From Planctomycetota bacterium (GTDB taxonomy: Bacteria; Planctomycetota; Planctomycetia; Gemmatales; Gemmataceae), in NCBI GenBank assembly GCA_029777335.1, contig JAKOSN010000086.1:1-64000 (forward strand): a DNA stretch of 64,000 nucleotides, written 5' to 3'. The translations under genes were made by a program, and so were the position numbers. The notes below the pieces were generated by a model. That model did no database searches, had not been told where the DNA came from, and worked only from the letters and a program-made list of their open reading frames with translations. Position 1 is the stretch's first letter. Each line of letters begins with the position of its first letter. Of this stretch, positions 60,784-64,000 are shown in pieces.

Positions 60784-62967
60784 ATGCCACCCGATCATGT
60801 TGCAGCCTATCCCGCGAGTCCCCCGGACCCGTACGCCGAGGCCCCAGCTGATAATAAAGCGGTTCCCCCCGGGTTGCTCGCGCAGGCTCTGCAGATCCCG
60901 CTGCGGCGATGGCCGTTGTCTCTGGCCTGTGTGCTCATCAGCGCGGTGATTGCCGCCATCGTCGGCATGATGGTTCGAGAAGAGCTGTACGAAGTCACCG
61001 GCGTGCTGCTCTACCGACCCCCAGGGGGGGGACAGTCGGAACTGTCGGAACTCTATCGACCCCCGAGCACCGAAACCCTGGTCGGCACCATCGATTCGCC
61101 CCAGGACATGAATATCCTCGTCGAGAAGTTTCATCTGAAGATGACCGCCGAGGCGCTCGGCAAGCAAATCAAGTACGAGCAGAATCCGCCCCGTTCCCAG
61201 CGAGTGGAGGTGAAACTCAAGTGGGGCGATGCCAAGGAGGGGGCCGCGATCGTCAACGAGTTGATGGAACTGCACAGCAAGCGCGTTCGGGACAGCCTTG
61301 AACCGTTGCAGAAGGATTCGTTGCGCACGGTGGAAGGTCGGCGCAAGGATGCCGAGGAGAAACTCGAAATCGCCAACCGGGAGTTTGAGACCTTCCTCAC
61401 GCAGCGCGGCATCATTGGGGATCTCGACACCTTCAAGAAGGATCTCGATACCAAGATCGCCAACGCGGAACGCGAGCTGCTCGACGGACAGAGCAAGATC
61501 CGCGGACTCGAAAGCCAGGTGCGTGCCGCCGACGATCGGATCGCTGAACTGGAGAAGATGATCCGCGAGAAATCGTTGCAGGAACTGGAAGAGGCTGCCA
61601 AACGCGACGGTCAGTATGAGAAGGAACGCCGCGATCTGACAGACAAGTTGACCGCCGAGCAAAATGCCCGGGCCGAGACCAAGCCTCAGGCTGATTCTGC
61701 CGCAGCCAACTTTGCCATCGACGACAAATTGTTTCGCATGAAGATTGTCGCCGAAGAGAAGTGGCGCGAATCGAAGGCGAAGCGGGATCAACTGGCCGCC
61801 AAGCTCGAAGGCCACGACAACAAGATCGCCAAGATGACGAAGGATCTCAACGAGTTTCCGCGCGTCTACTTCAAGATTCGCGTGCAGAAGTATGTGGATG
61901 AACGCGAAAAGGCCCGGGACGAGCTGGCCGCCGCGATGCGCAACATCACCACCGCCCAGGAACGTGTGAAACTGCTACGCGAAGAGAAGCAGAAGAAACT
62001 CGGCGACCTCAATCGTGGCGAGGGATTGCAGCAGGAAGTGCAGCAGCTGCGCAAGGCGCGCACAGCGGCGCAGAACCTGGAGTTCCAGCTCAAGCAACTC
62101 CCCGACCAGGTAACCATTCAAAGCAAGGCAGAGCCTCCGCCCAACGCGACCAGTTCCACGTTCAAGAAGAAGGCAGCCCTCACGTTCGCCATCTGCTTCG
62201 TGGTGCTGATGGGGGCGGTCATTATTCGCGATCTCATGGCCACGGCGGCAACCACCAGTAACGTGGCGGCTCGCATGGCCTTACCAGTGCTTTCGCGTTT
62301 CCAACTCCCTGATCCAAGCCAGCGCTGGGCGGTGAACGATCGGTCACGCGGTAACATGGAAACACGTTCGCTGGCGTTAAAACTCCGGCAATACCTCCCC
62401 GAGACGGGCGGCACCATCCTGTTTAGCTCGCTCAATCCCGGGGTGGAAGTGGAGGACCTGATCAGCGATCTGAGCCGCTTCCTGACGCTGCAGGATGAGC
62501 AGGTGCTGATCCTCGATGCGCGCATCGGGCAACCGCAGGGCCAGCTGGGACCGCCCTGGCTGGATCCGATGTCGCTGAAAGAGCCCACGTTGACCGGGAT
62601 CGTCGATGTCGGCCTGGTGCAGTACCTGGTCTTTGAGGGGCAAAGCATCTGGGACAAGATTCAGCGCACTCGGATGGCCAGAGCTGACTATCTCCCCGCA
62701 GGCGGACCCTGCCTCGCGACCGATGTGCTGGCGTCGCAGCAAATGCGGGAACTGATCCCAGAACTGCGCAAACGCTATTCGGTGGTGTTGCTCGTGAGTC
62801 CCCCGCTGACGAGCCCGATTGATGTGGAAATTCTCGCAGGCTACGTGGAAGGGATTGTGATTGTTCTCAACAAGCCGTTGAACAAGGGAACGGATGAAGC
62901 GGTGGCGGTGGTCCGAAACCTCAAGGATCTACGGGCCCCGTTGCTGGGCTGTGTTCTGTGTGATTGA
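60784..62967 (+). CDS. Wzz/GumC-like chain-length protein with degenerate kinase domain
   Basis: A 727-residue inner-membrane protein. Two helices (about residues 40-62 and 460-480) flank a long periplasmic coiled-coil region, as in polysaccharide co-polymerases ('LYEVTGVLLYRPPGGGQSELSELYRPPSTETLVGTIDSPQDMNIL', then Glu/Lys/Arg-rich coiled coil). The C-terminal cytoplasmic part resembles a BY-kinase, with 'VLILDARIGQ' at the Walker B position, but 'LFSSLNPGVEVEDLIS' replaces the P-loop and no Tyr cluster occurs at the end, so it is probably inactive. It would control the length of the exported polymer. The ATG at 60784 follows GGAGGA; a start at 60646 is less likely. Confidence 0.85.
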   Translation: MPPDHVAAYPASPPDPYAEAPADNKAVPPGLLAQALQIPLRRWPLSLACVLISAVIAAIVGMMVREELYEVTGVLLYRPPGGGQSELSELYRPPSTETLVGTIDSPQDMNILVEKFHLKMTAEALGKQIKYEQNPPRSQRVEVKLKWGDAKEGAAIVNELMELHSKRVRDSLEPLQKDSLRTVEGRRKDAEEKLEIANREFETFLTQRGIIGDLDTFKKDLDTKIANAERELLDGQSKIRGLESQVRAADDRIAELEKMIREKSLQELEEAAKRDGQYEKERRDLTDKLTAEQNARAETKPQADSAAANFAIDDKLFRMKIVAEEKWRESKAKRDQLAAKLEGHDNKIAKMTKDLNEFPRVYFKIRVQKYVDEREKARDELAAAMRNITTAQERVKLLREEKQKKLGDLNRGEGLQQEVQQLRKARTAAQNLEFQLKQLPDQVTIQSKAEPPPNATSSTFKKKAALTFAICFVVLMGAVIIRDLMATAATTSNVAARMALPVLSRFQLPDPSQRWAVNDRSRGNMETRSLALKLRQYLPETGGTILFSSLNPGVEVEDLISDLSRFLTLQDEQVLILDARIGQPQGQLGPPWLDPMSLKEPTLTGIVDVGLVQYLVFEGQSIWDKIQRTRMARADYLPAGGPCLATDVLASQQMRELIPELRKRYSVVLLVSPPLTSPIDVEILAGYVEGIVIVLNKPLNKGTDEAVAVVRNLKDLRAPLLGCVLCD

Positions 62968-63066
62968 GTGGTGCGACTCCGTGGCACTGTCACGGCCAGC
63001 AGGATGGCGCCGCGCTGCAATTGCATCGCCCCTGGTCAACCCGTGAACCGCTCGCCACACAACTCC

Positions 63067-64000
63067 ATGGGTGCAAGCGTGAGAAAGCTCAAGGTCATTG
63101 AGGGCGACAAGGATGATGTGGGCCGCGAATTCGACCTCCCGGAAGACCGGGACTTTGTGATCGGACGCGCTCTGGATACCAACACCGCCTTTCACGATAC
63201 ACAGGTTTCCGGCAGACACGGGCGGATCTATGTCGAGAACGACTCTGTCTACCTTGTCGATCTGGGAAGTTCAAATGGAACCTTCCTCGATGACTCCACC
63301 AGGGCCCTGGAGGCCAAGCATCCGGTTCTTCTTACCCACGGACAGATCATCCGTCTGGGGAAGATGACCCGGCTGGAGTTCATCGATGAAAGCGTTCATC
63401 TGATGAAGACGCAGCAGGCAACTCCCGAACAACTCGCCGAGTTGCGCAAAATGCGCGCCCGCCAGGCGACCGTGGTCGAAAAGCCTCGGCGCGGTCCGCT
63501 TGAACGTGAACCGGGGGCCAACATCGGGCTGGCTCCGGGATCGGGAGGGATGCGCGCCATGGGAGCTTCGGCCGCGGCCCCCGCTGCGCCGCCCGCTCCT
63601 CCCGCTCCGACCACGCCGCCCCCGCAGACGATCGCAGTTAATTGCACCTGCGGACAGCAACTCCTGGCCCGCGAGCAGTACGCTGGGATGCAGGTGCGCT
63701 GCCCCAACTGTCGCAACATGGTGATGCTCCCCGGTCGCGCCGCCCTGGCCCAGCCGGTGGCGCCTCCCTCTCCCCTGGGGGCTGCGCCTTCCCCATCGGG
63801 CACGCCGGGATTCCCCCCTCCCTTTCCCCCGCCGGGGCAAACGCCCCCTTTCGGCGCCCCCGCACAGCCCCTTTCTGTTCCGGATTTTGGCGAGGGGAAT
63901 AATCGCAAATTGAAGCCGATTGTGGTGGTTGCCGTCCTGCTCCCGGTGATCCTCCTGATCATCGCCACCGTGGTGGTGGTCAAGATGGTCCTCTCTCAGT
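63067..64000 (+). CDS. FHA-domain / zinc-ribbon membrane protein (partial, runs off window)
   Basis: The first 311 residues are visible; the stop lies outside. Residues about 7-108 form an FHA domain ('DFVIGRALDTNTAFHDTQVSGRHGRIYVENDSVYLVDLGSSNGTFLDD'). Residues about 190-217 form a zinc ribbon ('CTCGQQLLAREQYAGMQVRCPNCRN'). A Pro/Ala-rich linker leads to a membrane helix beginning near residue 285. It probably reads phospho-threonine signals near the exopolysaccharide machinery. The start ATG at 63067 has no strong ribosome site; a GTG at 63043 is an alternative. Confidence 0.85.
   Translation, partial: MGASVRKLKVIEGDKDDVGREFDLPEDRDFVIGRALDTNTAFHDTQVSGRHGRIYVENDSVYLVDLGSSNGTFLDDSTRALEAKHPVLLTHGQIIRLGKMTRLEFIDESVHLMKTQQATPEQLAELRKMRARQATVVEKPRRGPLEREPGANIGLAPGSGGMRAMGASAAAPAAPPAPPAPTTPPPQTIAVNCTCGQQLLAREQYAGMQVRCPNCRNMVMLPGRAALAQPVAPPSPLGAAPSPSGTPGFPPPFPPPGQTPPFGAPAQPLSVPDFGEGNNRKLKPIVVVAVLLPVILLIIATVVVVKMVLSQ

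Overview
The window is GC-rich chromosomal DNA from a member of the Planctomycetota, most likely a Gemmata-like lineage. That placement is inferred from gene content: a giant DUF1592-type cytochrome paired with a DUF1552 protein, TAT-exported Gfo/Idh/MocA oxidoreductases, a Ser/Thr kinase fused to WD40 propellers, GYF_2/zinc-ribbon membrane proteins and many FHA signalling proteins. I see no prophage, insertion sequence, CRISPR array or rRNA. Coding density is high on both strands.

Layout. 0-9.2 kb: DoxX-like protein, DUF2293 protein, GT39-like membrane protein overlapping a GlcD/GlcF-type FAD plus Fe-S fusion, an FHA-GAF-cyclase and a DUF4198/DUF3386 secreted protein. 9.3-9.6 kb: a Fur-box-like palindrome and a short hemP gene. 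9.7-18.2 kb: TPR protein, rpsT with its own promoter and terminator, MMPL transporter, FHA protein, UbiD decarboxylase and type V fructose-1,6-bisphosphatase. 18.5-26.3 kb: esterase, SpoIIE-type phosphatase, oxidoreductase, a kinase-receiver-HD-GYP fusion, metallophosphoesterase and BON protein. 26.6 kb: tRNA-Arg. 27-41.5 kb: DUF1592/DUF1552 pair, a secreted protein, an S9 peptidase-FGE fusion, a parvulin isomerase, a PhoD phosphatase and a GT87-like membrane protein. 41.8-45.7 kb: tRNA-Glu, tRNA-Lys, a flavoprotein-SelD fusion, a small secreted protein and tRNA-Ser. 45.8-50.4 kb: the WD40 kinase, preceded by a candidate non-coding RNA with its own promoter and terminator. 50.4-57.4 kb: a second oxidoreductase, a PNP-CPBP gene pair, a GYF-trypsin protease, a zinc-ribbon protein, a hypothetical and a Nudix hydrolase. 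57.4-64 kb: an exopolysaccharide locus (nucleotidyltransferase/sugar-transferase fusion, sugar transferase, STAS protein, divergent Wzz-like protein with a degenerate kinase domain) and an FHA/zinc-ribbon membrane protein cut by the window end.

How they work together. The recurring theme is signalling: two Ser/Thr kinases, three FHA readers of phospho-threonine, a class III cyclase, a c-di-GMP-type HD-GYP domain, a SpoIIE phosphatase and a STAS switch, next to exopolysaccharide genes. The most unusual feature is at 49,992-50,202: two tandem long hairpins with nearly identical 13-nt apical loops and compensatory changes in the stems, between a strong promoter and an intrinsic terminator, just upstream of the WD40 kinase. 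Three of the four tRNA genes also share an unusual G1-U72 first acceptor pair.
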